53,552 nt of DNA from positions 1 to 53,552 of the IMG/VR virus record IMGVR_UViG_3300046656_000217; one strand, 5' to 3'. Under the pieces are notes generated by a model. That model did no database searches, was not told the DNA's origin, and saw only the letters and a program-made list of their open reading frames with translations. This document shows, piece after piece, positions 7,433 through 14,947 of the stretch. Source of the DNA: a virus. The position numbers and the translations under genes were made by a program. Position 1 is the stretch's first letter; every line of letters starts with the position of its first letter.

Positions 7433-8293
7433 CTACTTGCCCTCCACAGGCGGGGCGTTGAGGGAGAGGACGAAGGCGTCCGACAGGATTCGCATATCAC
7501 GCGAGAGAAGCAACATTGCTTCGTCGTTCTGGTTGAACGTGCCCATGTAGTAGGGGCTGTCGGCTTCGTCCTTGCGTTGTTGATGCTTTCGCCATCGGTC
7601 TACCGCCTGTTGCACTTTCTCCGGCACCGTCCGCCCGGCGAGTTCGCGTTCCAGTCGGGCGACGTCGGCACGGGCGGTGTCGCGTTCGGACCTGGCCTCA
7701 GCAACCTTGGCTTCTTCTAGGTTCAACTGCCTACGATAGAACCTCTTGTCTATTTCCGAAGCCACCAACTCCCCCTCCACCGATTCCACCCGGGCGGCGA
7801 GGCGGGGATAATCATCGGCGACGGCTTTCAGGTCGGCCACGTACCTGTTTTCCAGCATCCGGTACATGAAATCGTCCATCTCCTCGTCATCGAATTCGTA
7901 GACGGCACGCTGCCGTTCGCCGGCCTTGATCCGGGTCAGGTTGCGTAGAGCCAACGCCAGCCGTGTCGCGTCGGCGTCCCCCGGTCCCGCCGGGGGTATG
8001 GAGATTGTCTTGAACACATCGCATGATGGACTGTGAATGCCATTCCCTTCGAGTTGTGGAATCAGGCAGTTGCATGGCAATTCGGCCGGCGGGGGCGGCG
8101 GGAGGGAGCACCGCCGTTCGAGGTCGGCGATAAGTTCAGCGATGCCGGGTATGGGGACGGCGACGAAGGTCTCGCGTACTTGGGCGTCCCTAGTCCGCAC
8201 CCGGTCGATGATGACTTCCACGATGTCCCGCACGCTCATCCGGATCAGGTCCGCGTCGGGCGGTGCGGCGGGGGTCACGTCGTCGGGATTCAT
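7433..8293 (-). CDS. Hypothetical protein with long coiled coil
   Basis: 286 residues. The N-terminal part (about 1-110) has an NCLIP segment and scattered Cys/His (CNCLIPQ, HSPSC) of unclear meaning. Residues about 165-235 are strongly heptad-like (VESVEGELVASEIDKRFYRR, then a Glu/Arg-rich coil). The C-terminal stretch (NQNDEAMLLLSRDMRILSDA) is amphipathic. It overlaps the next gene by four bases. No family is recognised; an oligomeric scaffold or regulator is possible. Confidence 0.6.
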   Translation of the reverse strand: MNPDDVTPAAPPDADLIRMSVRDIVEVIIDRVRTRDAQVRETFVAVPIPGIAELIADLERRCSLPPPPPAELPCNCLIPQLEGNGIHSPSCDVFKTISIPPAGPGDADATRLALALRNLTRIKAGERQRAVYEFDDEEMDDFMYRMLENRYVADLKAVADDYPRLAARVESVEGELVASEIDKRFYRRQLNLEEAKVAEARSERDTARADVARLERELAGRTVPEKVQQAVDRWRKHQQRKDEADSPYYMGTFNQNDEAMLLLSRDMRILSDAFVLSLNAPPVEGK

Positions 8294-8577
8294 GGGGACT
8301 CCTTCGTGGGGGCCGGGGGGAGGAGTGCCAGATGGTCGGCCACAAGGTTGATAACCTGCCGGGGTGTCAGGTGCGTCGGAATTCTCTCGACGTGTGCGAT
8401 CTCCCGGATTCGGTCAATGCACTCCCGCCGGGCGAACGCGGCGGCGGCGTCCAGTTCGGCGAAGAACATCGCCTTGGGGTCGGCATACGCCGTAGTCGCG
8501 TCCCGATTGATTTCGTCCAGCAACCGCTCCCACGCCCCATCCCGGTCGTACTCCCGGTCCGCATCGGTCGGGTTCAT
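8290..8577 (-). CDS. Hypothetical helical protein
   Basis: 95 residues with start ATG 8577 (MNPTDADREYDRDGAWERLL), overlapping the stop of the preceding gene by four bases. It is almost wholly helical, with a segment PTHLTPRQVINLVADHLALL. Several neighbours open with the same MNP-D start, so local duplication of the 5' end is possible. Residues about 20-60 (LLDEINRDATTAYADPKAMF, AAAAFARRECIDRI) suggest a helical bundle. Function is unknown. Confidence 0.6.
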   Translation of the reverse strand: MNPTDADREYDRDGAWERLLDEINRDATTAYADPKAMFFAELDAAAAFARRECIDRIREIAHVERIPTHLTPRQVINLVADHLALLPPAPTKESP

Positions 8578-8789
8578 GATTCGATCTCGATAGGTTCCTG
8601 AAACACCACGGGCTCGTCTGCCGGTATAAGCTCCAACCGGCCGTACGGCGACACCAACTCGCGGCCGTCGTCGTACCGGACCGCGACCGAGCCCGGCGAG
8701 ACGCGGGCCCGGGCACACACCGTACCGGTCTTTCCGGTCTTCCGGTGCCGGACCCGCTCCCCGGGGTAGAAGTGCAACGGCGGCGTCAT
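8574..8789 (-). CDS. Small SH3/KOW-like protein
   Basis: 71 residues. The sequence FYPGERVRHRKTGKTGTVCA, then GSVAVRYDDGRELVSPYGRLEL, has the G-x-x-V-x-x-x-x-x-G-x-x-G-x-V rhythm of a KOW or SH3-like barrel and resembles the repeats in the 9173-10441 protein. It overlaps its downstream neighbour by ATGA. A protein- or RNA-binding adapter is plausible; the role is unknown. Confidence 0.6.
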   Translation of the reverse strand: MTPPLHFYPGERVRHRKTGKTGTVCARARVSPGSVAVRYDDGRELVSPYGRLELIPADEPVVFQEPIEIES

Positions 8790-8795
8790 GACCTG

Positions 8796-9140
8796 TTACT
8801 GTTGGAGGGAGTAAGCCACCGCGTCGTCCATTTCCTGTTGGCTGATCGGCGTCTTCTTGTTCATGTTGAGCCACCGCTGCACCAAGTAGACCAACAGTTG
8901 TTGCATCAGCCAAATCCAGTTCGCGAGCGCGATCGGGTTCGGCAGGTTGAAGTCGATCTTGCGGATGCCGAACACCCGCTCGACCCGTTCCGGAAATTTG
9001 AAGTCCTTGAGCACCGGGTCGACTAAAGGGGGGTCGTCTTCCGCCATCTCCGGCGCCCAACTAATCAACCGCTGGATGAAGTCGTTGAACTCCTCCGTGT
9101 AGATGTCGTAGTTCACGGTAATTGAGTACGTGACTGCCAT
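8796..9140 (-). CDS. Hypothetical protein with hydrophobic segment
   Basis: 114 residues (MAVTYSITVNYDIYTEEFND). Residues about 70-90 (IALANWIWLMQQLLVYLVQR) are strongly hydrophobic and could form a membrane-associated helix; the rest is acidic and mixed. There is GGAG upstream of the start. A small membrane protein in the lysis or host-interaction class is possible, but polar residues inside the span (N, Q, Q) make a buried amphipathic helix just as likely. Confidence 0.55.
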   Translation of the reverse strand: MAVTYSITVNYDIYTEEFNDFIQRLISWAPEMAEDDPPLVDPVLKDFKFPERVERVFGIRKIDFNLPNPIALANWIWLMQQLLVYLVQRWLNMNKKTPISQQEMDDAVAYSLQQ

Positions 9141-9172
9141 TCGACGATCTCCATTAAGAAGGAAGGGATGGT

Positions 9173-10441
9173 CTATTCGAACGACGTCCGGAAGTCTTCA
9201 CGGCTCACCACCTGTTCGTGCTCGCCGACCGAGACCTTGATGGGCTCGGTGCCGTTGAGCATGGCCGCGGTGTAGATGTCGACGAACCACTTCGGCATCG
9301 GCCGGGCATTCTTCGGGGCCCCGATCATCGCATTCGCCAAGGCCGGGTCGGACAGGTAAGGATTCGGCCGCGGGTCGTACCCGACGGGGACGCCGCTCAT
9401 GTGCTTTACGGCGTCCGGCGAGTTGTCCCAATACTCCTCCTTCGCCATCTGGATCGCGGCCAGGCTCACCCCGCAGATTATGCACCGGCCGTACTCGATC
9501 CGGTGGCCCGGACACTTCAAGGGGACCGGGGGCGTCGCCCGCAACGAATCCTCGGCCGACTGGATCCGCGACTCCTCCAAATGGACCTGCCGGCCATTTT
9601 GGTGTGCCAGGTAGACGCCGTCGCCGAGCGGCTTGACGATCTCGTAGACCATGTTCGGCGGGTACCCGGTCACCAAGTCCCCCTGCTTGAACTTGTCCTT
9701 CGGCTTGTCGGCCTTCCTGACGATTTCGAGGATGCCCACTTCGTTGACGTACCGCTCGCCGTTCGGGCCCTCCAAGGCCACCTTGTCGCCGGGCAAGATC
9801 TCCCGGACCGGCCAATACGCCGCGTCGTTCCTCGATCCTTTGGCCCGGACCCAATCCCCTACCTCAATAGAAGGGAGGGCCTTCGACTCGTTCGACCAGA
9901 GCGTCGTCGGCTCGACCTTGTCGAACTCGGAGATCGGGCCGTCGACCGTGTTGCCCGACGTGCTCATCGCCTTCACCCATTGGTTGTCGAAGCTCATATC
10001 GATCACTCGGTAATCGACGCCCGGCACGCCCGAGCGACGCGGCCGGACCATGTCCCCTACCCCAATAGAAGGGAGCGGCGTGTCGACCTTCTCGAAGCGG
10101 TCGGGCGGACCGCTGGCCCTCCCGCCGTGCTCGGTCACCGCCGAGATCAAAGCGTCGCCGACGTCCGTTACCCGGTACGCGATTCTCGACCCCCGCGGCC
10201 GGACCAAGTCCCCCCGGCGAAATTCCGGTTTGCTCTCACTTTGAGAGCAAAATGCCCCTTGGTTTTCCGTCGGTTTTGACGGTGACACCGGACCGTCAAC
10301 GGGCGTCACCCACTCCTCGTTGAACAGGTGCAACCGGCCGTCGTCCGTCGACACGACCACGACGTCGTCGTACCAGACGTGGGCCTTCCCTCGACCCGCC
10401 GGGGTCATGACCTCAACCGGCGGTTTCGGCATCACCATCAT
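9173..10441 (-). CDS. Multi-repeat SH3/KOW-like protein with zinc-knuckle motif
   Basis: 422 residues. At least four repeats of about 50 residues have the core GDxVRPRGS...YRV (GDLVRPRGSRIAYRVTD; GDMVRPRRSG then VDYRVID; GDWVRAKGSR; GDLVTGYPP then VYEIVK). This pattern suggests tandem SH3/KOW-type barrels. A CPGH...GRCIICG motif (about residues 305-325) could bind zinc. Copy B of the dispersed palindrome is translated in frame as CSQSESK in a linker at about residues 64-70. The tail resembles a separate helical domain. Ligand and role are unknown; protein or nucleic-acid tethering is likely for tandem SH3 barrels. Confidence 0.65.
   Translation of the reverse strand: MMVMPKPPVEVMTPAGRGKAHVWYDDVVVVSTDDGRLHLFNEEWVTPVDGPVSPSKPTENQGAFCSQSESKPEFRRGDLVRPRGSRIAYRVTDVGDALISAVTEHGGRASGPPDRFEKVDTPLPSIGVGDMVRPRRSGVPGVDYRVIDMSFDNQWVKAMSTSGNTVDGPISEFDKVEPTTLWSNESKALPSIEVGDWVRAKGSRNDAAYWPVREILPGDKVALEGPNGERYVNEVGILEIVRKADKPKDKFKQGDLVTGYPPNMVYEIVKPLGDGVYLAHQNGRQVHLEESRIQSAEDSLRATPPVPLKCPGHRIEYGRCIICGVSLAAIQMAKEEYWDNSPDAVKHMSGVPVGYDPRPNPYLSDPALANAMIGAPKNARPMPKWFVDIYTAAMLNGTEPIKVSVGEHEQVVSREDFRTSFE
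10230..10250 (-). repeat. Dispersed palindrome, copy B (inside a gene)
   Basis: A perfect inverted repeat on the transcribed strand with arms TTGCTCTCA and TGAGAGCAA, centre AAG, followed by ACCGG and preceded by CCAAGGGGCATT. It is read in the frame that gives CSQSESK within a linker of the 422-residue protein. Confidence 0.85.
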
Positions 10442-10967
10442 GGGCTTCTCCTCGTTGATAAGGTCGGAACGGGTTTCTCATCCACCACAAGATCGCCGGG
10501 TCGTAGAACCCGGACTCTTCGAGCACGTCCGCCGCCGGACCGAGACCCGCCAGGTCACCCTCGGCAAGCCCGGCCAGGATCTCCTCGAACGCGGGCGGCG
10601 GCGAGCCCCCGCGGTTCGATACCCCCCACACGATCGCGTCCCGCAGATCGCCGAAGGCCCAGCGGTCCACCGGCTTCGGACGCGGCCTGCCCGCGTACGG
10701 AACGTCCTCGTACAAGCCCCACCCGATCGAGACCAAGCCCCGAGCCAGGGCCCGACGCTCCTCGATCGTCGCGATCCGCTTGAAGCCTTCCAGCATAGCC
10801 CGCTCCAACCGCAACCGAGATGCCGTCCACTCGGCGTACTCCCGGTAACGGGCACCCGCCAACTCACGAAACGTCTTGGAAATCAAGGCGTTCAACGAGT
10901 CGGACGATTCCGGCTCGACGGGCAAAATCGGGCTTTCGGGCTCAGATGTGTTCGCTTTCGACAACAC
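10413..10967 (-). CDS. Hypothetical helical protein, start uncertain
   Basis: About 184 residues from GTG 10967. The open frame continues to 11303 through low-complexity, non-protein-like sequence, so a start close to 10967 is preferred, but no clear ribosome site fixes it. Confident protein-like sequence begins near SSDSLNALISKTFRELAGAR. It is helical with a conserved-looking WG/GWGLYEDVPYAG segment and a C-terminal ILWWMRNPF. It is the first gene of the leftward block and overlaps the next by 29 bases. No family is recognised. Confidence 0.55.
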   Translation of the reverse strand: MLSKANTSEPESPILPVEPESSDSLNALISKTFRELAGARYREYAEWTASRLRLERAMLEGFKRIATIEERRALARGLVSIGWGLYEDVPYAGRPRPKPVDRWAFGDLRDAIVWGVSNRGGSPPPAFEEILAGLAEGDLAGLGPAADVLEESGFYDPAILWWMRNPFRPYQRGEAHDGDAETAG

Positions 10968-11671
10968 TGCACCGTTGGCGCGGTTTCGACAGGTTAACAC
11001 CTTCAGGTCCGGCAGCAAGCGGAAAAGCCGACCCCCTGCAAAACCGATGTTTTTCCCTGAATTACGACGATCGGGGCACCGGCGACCACCCTGGGACCGG
11101 CCCGACAAGACGCTCGACGCACGGGCTTCCAGGCTCTCATCCGATGGGACGCGGGCCTTCAAAAAGGGGGAAGAAGGCAGGTGAATCAAATGCGGGCGCG
11201 CCGGGGGGCCGGGCCGGGCCGGGTCTGGTCCCTGCCCATTTCCCCCTTGGTTTCCTAGTGCTTTCCCCCCTGTCTGACTGCGAGCGTAGGACGCAAGGCG
11301 CAACTTGCCCCGAGCCCCATCGGGTGCAGGTGCCGCGGGGCTTGTCCCTCATGGGAGGGGGAGTTCATCGGCTCGGGCGGGCTCGGGCTCGGGTGGCGAC
11401 GGGTGAAGGTGCTCGGCTCGGGTGCTGTTGTCCTGTCTACTCTGGGTATCGGGTGTCATCTTGTCCGGTTTCCCTGTCGTTCCGGGCTCGGGAGGGTGTT
11501 AAGCCTGGTTAACAAAGCGCGACTGACATTGTGTTAAGCCTGGTTAGCGCGGATTGTGAGAACGGGAAAGATTGTCCGGGGAATTGCGGGAGGGTGCTCG
11601 GGTGGGAATTACCGGGGAATGCGGTTCGCTGTCTGGTCAATTCCCACAATCCCATTTTCCAAGGTGCTGAG
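10968..11671. other. Divergent intergenic region, likely control region or origin
   Basis: About 700 bases between leftward and rightward transcription blocks, with no convincing gene. It contains a direct repeat (11496-11548), several GCTCGGG-type repeats (11360-11600) and G/C-skewed runs. Divergent promoters are expected here, but I could not fix -35/-10 boxes. By position it is the best candidate in the window for the early control region and possibly a replication origin. Confidence 0.5.
11496..11548. repeat. Direct repeat in the divergent region
   Basis: GTGTTAAGCCTGGTTAAC at 11496-11513 and the same sequence with one change at 11531-11548, with starts 35 bases apart. GTTAACAAAGCGC from this region recurs at 15617-15629. 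Spacing and length fit iterons or paired operators. Confidence 0.6.
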
Positions 11672-12028
11672 ATGACAACGCAAGAGAACGAACAACGGAT
11701 TAATGAGGCAGTTTCCGAGCATGCGCGATTGAAAGCGGACCGGGCTCGGGAAGTGAACTTGGCTCGGGAGTTTTCCAAGGTGCTCCGGGAATGGCTGACA
11801 CCCTCTCAGATGGCGGAAGTGATTCGGCGAAACGCTACTCCCGAGTATGCCGACGGGTTGTGCTGCGCGTCCCACGATTTTTGTGATGCGAATATGGCGA
11901 TGGACGCGGCGCTACGGGTTAACTATGCCGACCGGATGACTGGCGATTGGGTGACTGAAGACGACGAACTACGGGGATTGTGGAATTCCGCTTGGGATAT
12001 TGCCAAGTCTAACGGGTTCACGGTCTGA
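11672..12028 (+). CDS. Hypothetical protein, first gene of rightward block
   Basis: 118 residues (MTTQENEQRINEAVSEHARL). ATG 11672 is chosen because AAGGTGCTGAG lies upstream and the 5' extension is not protein-like. The first half is charged and helical; the second half has ADGLCCASHDFCDAN, with three cysteines and a histidine that could bind metal or form a disulfide, and ends in GLWNSAWDIAKSNG. Codon use is less GC-rich than in flanking structural genes. It may be an early host-takeover protein. Confidence 0.65.
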   Translation: MTTQENEQRINEAVSEHARLKADRAREVNLAREFSKVLREWLTPSQMAEVIRRNATPEYADGLCCASHDFCDANMAMDAALRVNYADRMTGDWVTEDDELRGLWNSAWDIAKSNGFTV

Positions 12029-12108
12029 CCCGGCCCGTCCTAGTTTCCCCGGTGCTATCGGCCGGGGAATTGTTGGGACGTGCCGATTTCCGGCCCGTTA
12101 ACTCTTGT

Positions 12109-12120
12109 GAGGGTCTGACG
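12109..12120 (+). promoter_or_regulatory. Shared translation leader, copy 1
   Basis: GAGGGTCTGACG directly before ATG 12121. GAGGG is the likely ribosome site; the following TCTGAC is conserved across eight genes in this block. Confidence 0.75.
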
Positions 12121-13506
12121 ATGAACTTTGCCGATTTAGTTGCAAGCGCTCCGCGGATTACCTTGGATGGGCGCCCCGTTGTGGTTTCCGAGAATCACGA
12201 CATGTCGTCGATTAACTGGGTCGCGGGATTATCCGACCCCGGGGAAATGATCGCTTGCGGCGCCTACCAAGAATTGCGCCGTTTGACGGGTGAGAACGAC
12301 GGGGATTATGCCAAGCGCCTTGTTCCCCTGATTGCTTCCCTCCCACCCGAGCACCGGGAACGGATAACCCGGGCCGGAATCGAGAGCGCGACAAAACGGG
12401 CGGGTCTCAGCATGACGAACGGGCGGGTCGCGGTTATGACTAGCGGGAATATCTCCCCCTGGCATGCGCTCGGAACGCACTTCTCGGGTCCGGTTTCCGG
12501 GGATATGGTCCTAGTTCCTTCCGGTACCAATTTCGACGTTGCCAAGCGGGAATTGGCCTACGAATTCCAAGGGAAGACAATCGCTTCCAAGTGTGCGTGG
12601 TCAATCGTCCGGACCGATACCGGGTTAGAACTCGGTTCGGTCGGGTCGAAATACAAGGTAGTCCAGAATCGGGAAGTGGTCGCGCTTGCCGATTCAATCG
12701 TCGGGGAATTCGGGGCTCGGTTTGAGACCGCGGGCGCCTTAGATGACGGGGCTCGGGTTTGGTATCAAATTGCCTTACCTAAACAGTCGTTCGCGCTGTT
12801 TGGTGGGAAGGTGCGAAATGAGGCAAGCGCCTTGTTTTCGTCATCTCATGACGGATCGGGAGCGCTGCTAGTCGTGCCGACAAGCGAAAACGTGGTTTGC
12901 AAAAATACCCATCGAATCGCGCTGAATAAGGCGCGCGGGAAAGGGATTGCAATCCGCCATACGGGAGACCCCCGAGCGAAAATCGAGGAATGCCGAAAGG
13001 CGCTCGGTTTGGTTGTGAAAGGTGCTGAAGTCTACGCGCAAACCGCCGACGCGCTTTCCCGGGCTCGGCTCGGAAATGAGCGCGTCTACTTCGGGTCGAT
13101 TTTGGATGAGGTTTTAACCGCGACGGAAGCGCAATTGGCCACGGGCCGGGAAGTGTGGGCTCGGTCCGATTCCGACGCGCTTGCGGGTATCATCGGCTCG
13201 GAACAGTCGAAGTATTTGGAGAAGCGCCGGGAAGAATTCGACGGTTTGGTAGAACTCAGGACGACGCTATTGGATGACATGTTGAACCGGTTTAACAGTG
13301 AAAACTGTGGCGCCGGTGGGATGCGGGGAAGCGCGTTTTCTGGGTATATGGCTGTCACGGAAAGCGCCGACCACGGTTTGCTCGGCGGACGACGACAGGG
13401 AAGCGAACGCAAGCGCGAGGAAACGCGGTTTGATTCTGTCACGGTCGGGAAGGCAGACGACATAAAGCAAATTGCTTTCCGGAACGCTAAGACCCTTTCG
13501 GCGTAG
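12121..13506 (+). CDS. DUF932 / TIGR03299 phage-plasmid-like protein
   Basis: 461 residues, start at ATG 12121 after the shared leader. It matches the TIGR03299 (DUF932) pattern: SPWHALGTHFSG around residue 115, a central YKVVQNREVVALADSIVGE and a later FALFGGKVRNEASALFSSSHDGSGALLV, then CKNTHRIALNKARGKGIAIRH. Family members are common in phages and plasmids, and their biochemical role is not established. Length fits. Codons are less GC-rich than in virion genes, and GCTCGG is frequent here (often coding Ala-Arg). A strong terminator follows at 13531. Confidence 0.85.
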   Translation: MNFADLVASAPRITLDGRPVVVSENHDMSSINWVAGLSDPGEMIACGAYQELRRLTGENDGDYAKRLVPLIASLPPEHRERITRAGIESATKRAGLSMTNGRVAVMTSGNISPWHALGTHFSGPVSGDMVLVPSGTNFDVAKRELAYEFQGKTIASKCAWSIVRTDTGLELGSVGSKYKVVQNREVVALADSIVGEFGARFETAGALDDGARVWYQIALPKQSFALFGGKVRNEASALFSSSHDGSGALLVVPTSENVVCKNTHRIALNKARGKGIAIRHTGDPRAKIEECRKALGLVVKGAEVYAQTADALSRARLGNERVYFGSILDEVLTATEAQLATGREVWARSDSDALAGIIGSEQSKYLEKRREEFDGLVELRTTLLDDMLNRFNSENCGAGGMRGSAFSGYMAVTESADHGLLGGRRQGSERKREETRFDSVTVGKADDIKQIAFRNAKTLSA

Positions 13507-13530
13507 TTCACCCGAGCCCGAGTTAACCCG

Positions 13531-13564
13531 AGCACCCGCGGATTTCCCGCGGGTGCTTTCTTTT
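13531..13564 (+). terminator. Intrinsic terminator after the DUF932 gene
   Basis: AGCACCCGCGG and CCGCGGGTGCT form a perfect 11-bp stem around ATTTC, followed by TTCTTTT. It is 25 bases after the stop of the DUF932 gene. Confidence 0.9.
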
Positions 13565-13847
13565 GCGCTCGAGTGCTCGGGCATTCCCCGGGCTCGGTAA
13601 GGTGCTCGGCAATCGCCCGGGAACCGAGCCGAGCCCGAGCCCGGCGGGTGCTCGGCATTCCGTCGGCTCGGAATGCGAGCCCGAGCCCGAGCCCGGGAAA
13701 TGCGGTTTAATGCGCTCGGGTGCTCTCCGGGAATTCCCGCGGGTGCTCGGGTGCTCGGGTCGATTCCCCTGGTCAACCGCCGGTGTGTGTCGGCCGGAGA
13801 TGAACGGCGCGGCGGTTGCTTTACGTCGGCCGGGTCTATTTCCTCAT

Positions 13848-13858
13848 GAGGGTCTGAC
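13848..13858 (+). promoter_or_regulatory. Shared translation leader, copy 2
   Basis: GAGGGTCTGAC directly before ATG 13859. Confidence 0.75.
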
Positions 13859-14074
13859 ATGACGACGGAAGCAAGCAAGCCGCGCGGTGAATTCGACCGG
13901 TCAGTCTGGAAGGATTCAGACTTCGCGCTGATCTTCAGCTATTTCCGGGAAACTCGGGAGATATTCAAGAACTGTCCCGAGAGGGCCGGGGAATTCGCGT
14001 CGGTCATGTTGGACGATTGCGAGAGGGCCGGGTCTGCTCTGCTCTGTATCATGCGGGGTTGCGGCGCAGTCTAA
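13859..14074 (+). CDS. Hypothetical small protein
   Basis: 71 residues (MTTEASKPRGEFDRSVWKDS). It is helical with aromatic residues (FALIFSYFRETREIF) and three C-terminal cysteines (DDCERAGSALLCIMRGCGAV). It is flanked by the shared leader upstream and a terminator hairpin 25 bases downstream, so it is a self-contained cassette. No family is recognised. Confidence 0.65.
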   Translation: MTTEASKPRGEFDRSVWKDSDFALIFSYFRETREIFKNCPERAGEFASVMLDDCERAGSALLCIMRGCGAV

Positions 14075-14089
14075 CGGCACGTCGGTTGC
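14075..14089 (+). repeat. Post-stop repeat, copy 1
   Basis: CGGCACGTCGGTTGC just after the stop of the 71-residue gene. A 13-of-15 match (CGGCACGTCTCTTGC) lies at 14885-14899 in the same place after another cassette gene. Both precede a terminator hairpin. Confidence 0.5.
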
Positions 14090-14098
14090 ATCGATGCG

Positions 14099-14131
14099 AG
14101 CCCGGGGCAATTCCGCCCCGGGCTTTCTTCT
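14099..14131 (+). terminator. Intrinsic terminator between cassettes
   Basis: AGCCCGGGGC and GCCCCGGGCT form a 10-bp stem with loop AATTCC, followed by TTCTTCTTT. Confidence 0.9.
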
Positions 14132-14136
14132 TTACT

Positions 14137-14148
14137 GAGGGTCTGACG
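14137..14148 (+). promoter_or_regulatory. Shared translation leader, copy 3
   Basis: GAGGGTCTGACG directly before ATG 14149, only five bases after the upstream terminator tract. Confidence 0.75.
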
Positions 14149-14421
14149 ATGACGAATCCCATCAATGCTATTGGTGCGATTGACCAATTGACCGGAGAAG
14201 TGGCGCGGCTGTCGTCATTTCTGCGGAATGAGGCGGACGGGATTAAGGACCAGTGGGAAGGACTGAAGCGGTGCGGCGGTGCTCGGGAAGATCATGCGGC
14301 CGAGATTCTGGCCAGACTGCGCATGATCCTGGACGACCTGGCCAAGTTCTGTACTCGCACGTCGGCCGAGATAACGGCCATGAAAGCCGATCCTTTCGAG
14401 CGCAAGCAGGAAGCGGCGTAG
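14149..14421 (+). CDS. Hypothetical helical protein
   Basis: 90 residues (MTNPINAIGAIDQLTGEVAR). It is predicted to be almost all helix (LTGEVARLSSFLRNEADGIK; AAEILARLRMILDDLAKFCT), as in a small helical bundle. The start follows the shared leader; the terminator at 14431 follows the stop. No family is recognised. Confidence 0.65.
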   Translation: MTNPINAIGAIDQLTGEVARLSSFLRNEADGIKDQWEGLKRCGGAREDHAAEILARLRMILDDLAKFCTRTSAEITAMKADPFERKQEAA

Positions 14422-14430
14422 GGGATTACT

Positions 14431-14465
14431 CGGGGCGCCTACTTCGGGCGCCCCGTTCCTTTCTC
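14431..14465 (+). terminator. Intrinsic terminator between cassettes
   Basis: CGGGGCGCC and GGCGCCCCG form a 9-bp stem around TACTTCG, followed by TTCCTTTCT. Confidence 0.85.
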
Positions 14466-14468
14466 TCT

Positions 14469-14481
14469 GAGGGTCTGAACA
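14469..14481 (+). promoter_or_regulatory. Shared translation leader, copy 4
   Basis: GAGGGTCTGAACA before ATG 14482; one base longer than the other copies. Confidence 0.7.
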
Positions 14482-14883
14482 ATGCGGCGAATCTGTACAA
14501 GTTTTGAGACGGTAACGCCGGAGAGTGCGGCCGAAGGTGATTTCTCGGATAGTGGCTGGACCGACAAGGACGGCGAAGAGCTAGACCCGTCGGCCGACGA
14601 TGTGGCCGAGCACGGGACCGAAGAAGCGGCGGCGGTTGTGCTGGCCGTTCGCTTCCTTGAGGACCGGGGATCGGTCGAGCCGTCTAGTTCTCCAACCTGG
14701 CACCCGCGAGTCTGGTACTCGACAACCGATCCGAACATGGACTACGCGACCGGGGCGGAAACTCGCCACTCGTTTCATCTCAAGGGTTATTCAGAGAAAG
14801 AGGAACGGGAGATATACCGGGTGCTGACCCGCCCGCTGGCTGACAAACTACGGGACGCGGGCCGGGCGATCCGCGGAGAGTAA
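14482..14883 (+). CDS. Hypothetical acidic protein
   Basis: 133 residues. The N-terminal 60 are acidic (DKDGEELDPSADDVAEHGTE). The later part (WHPRVWYSTTDPNMDYATGA, then a helical GYSEKEEREIYRVL) is globular-looking. Strong acidity would fit a DNA-mimic or inhibitor, but that is speculation. The shared leader is upstream and a terminator downstream. Confidence 0.65.
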   Translation: MRRICTSFETVTPESAAEGDFSDSGWTDKDGEELDPSADDVAEHGTEEAAAVVLAVRFLEDRGSVEPSSSPTWHPRVWYSTTDPNMDYATGAETRHSFHLKGYSEKEEREIYRVLTRPLADKLRDAGRAIRGE

Positions 14884-14884
14884 G

Positions 14885-14899
14885 CGGCACGTCTCTTGC
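14885..14899 (+). repeat. Post-stop repeat, copy 2
   Basis: CGGCACGTCTCTTGC, 13 of 15 bases identical to 14075-14089 and in the same position between stop codon and terminator. Confidence 0.5.
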
Positions 14900-14907
14900 T
14901 TCACACA

Positions 14908-14936
14908 AGCGCCCCAATCCGGGGCGCTTTCCTTTT
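14908..14936 (+). terminator. Intrinsic terminator between cassettes
   Basis: AGCGCCCC and GGGGCGCT form an 8-bp stem around AATCC, followed by TTCCTTTT. Confidence 0.9.
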
Positions 14937-14947
14937 GAGGGTCTGAC
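14937..14947 (+). promoter_or_regulatory. Shared translation leader, copy 5
   Basis: GAGGGTCTGAC directly before ATG 14948, immediately after the terminator T-tract. Confidence 0.75.

Larger units (their letters stand above)
13507..13858. repeat. GCTCGGG-repeat-rich intergenic region
   Basis: A 350-base gap with no gene and roughly 16 copies of GCTCGG or its complement CCGAGC, several in tandem (for example GAGCCCGAGCCCGAG near 13676). A clear terminator sits at 13531-13564. The rest shows only repeats and the leader of the next gene. A protein-binding, packaging or recombination site is possible. Confidence 0.6.

Noticed and set aside
10820-11512. A 230-residue plus-strand frame across the divergent region
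   Set aside because: The sequence is low-complexity Arg/Gly/Pro and overlaps a better minus-strand gene. It is a shadow of GC-rich DNA.
13507-13858. CCGAGC/GCTCGG repeats as a CRISPR array
   Set aside because: Units are short, irregular and without unique spacers of constant length, so they do not form a CRISPR array.
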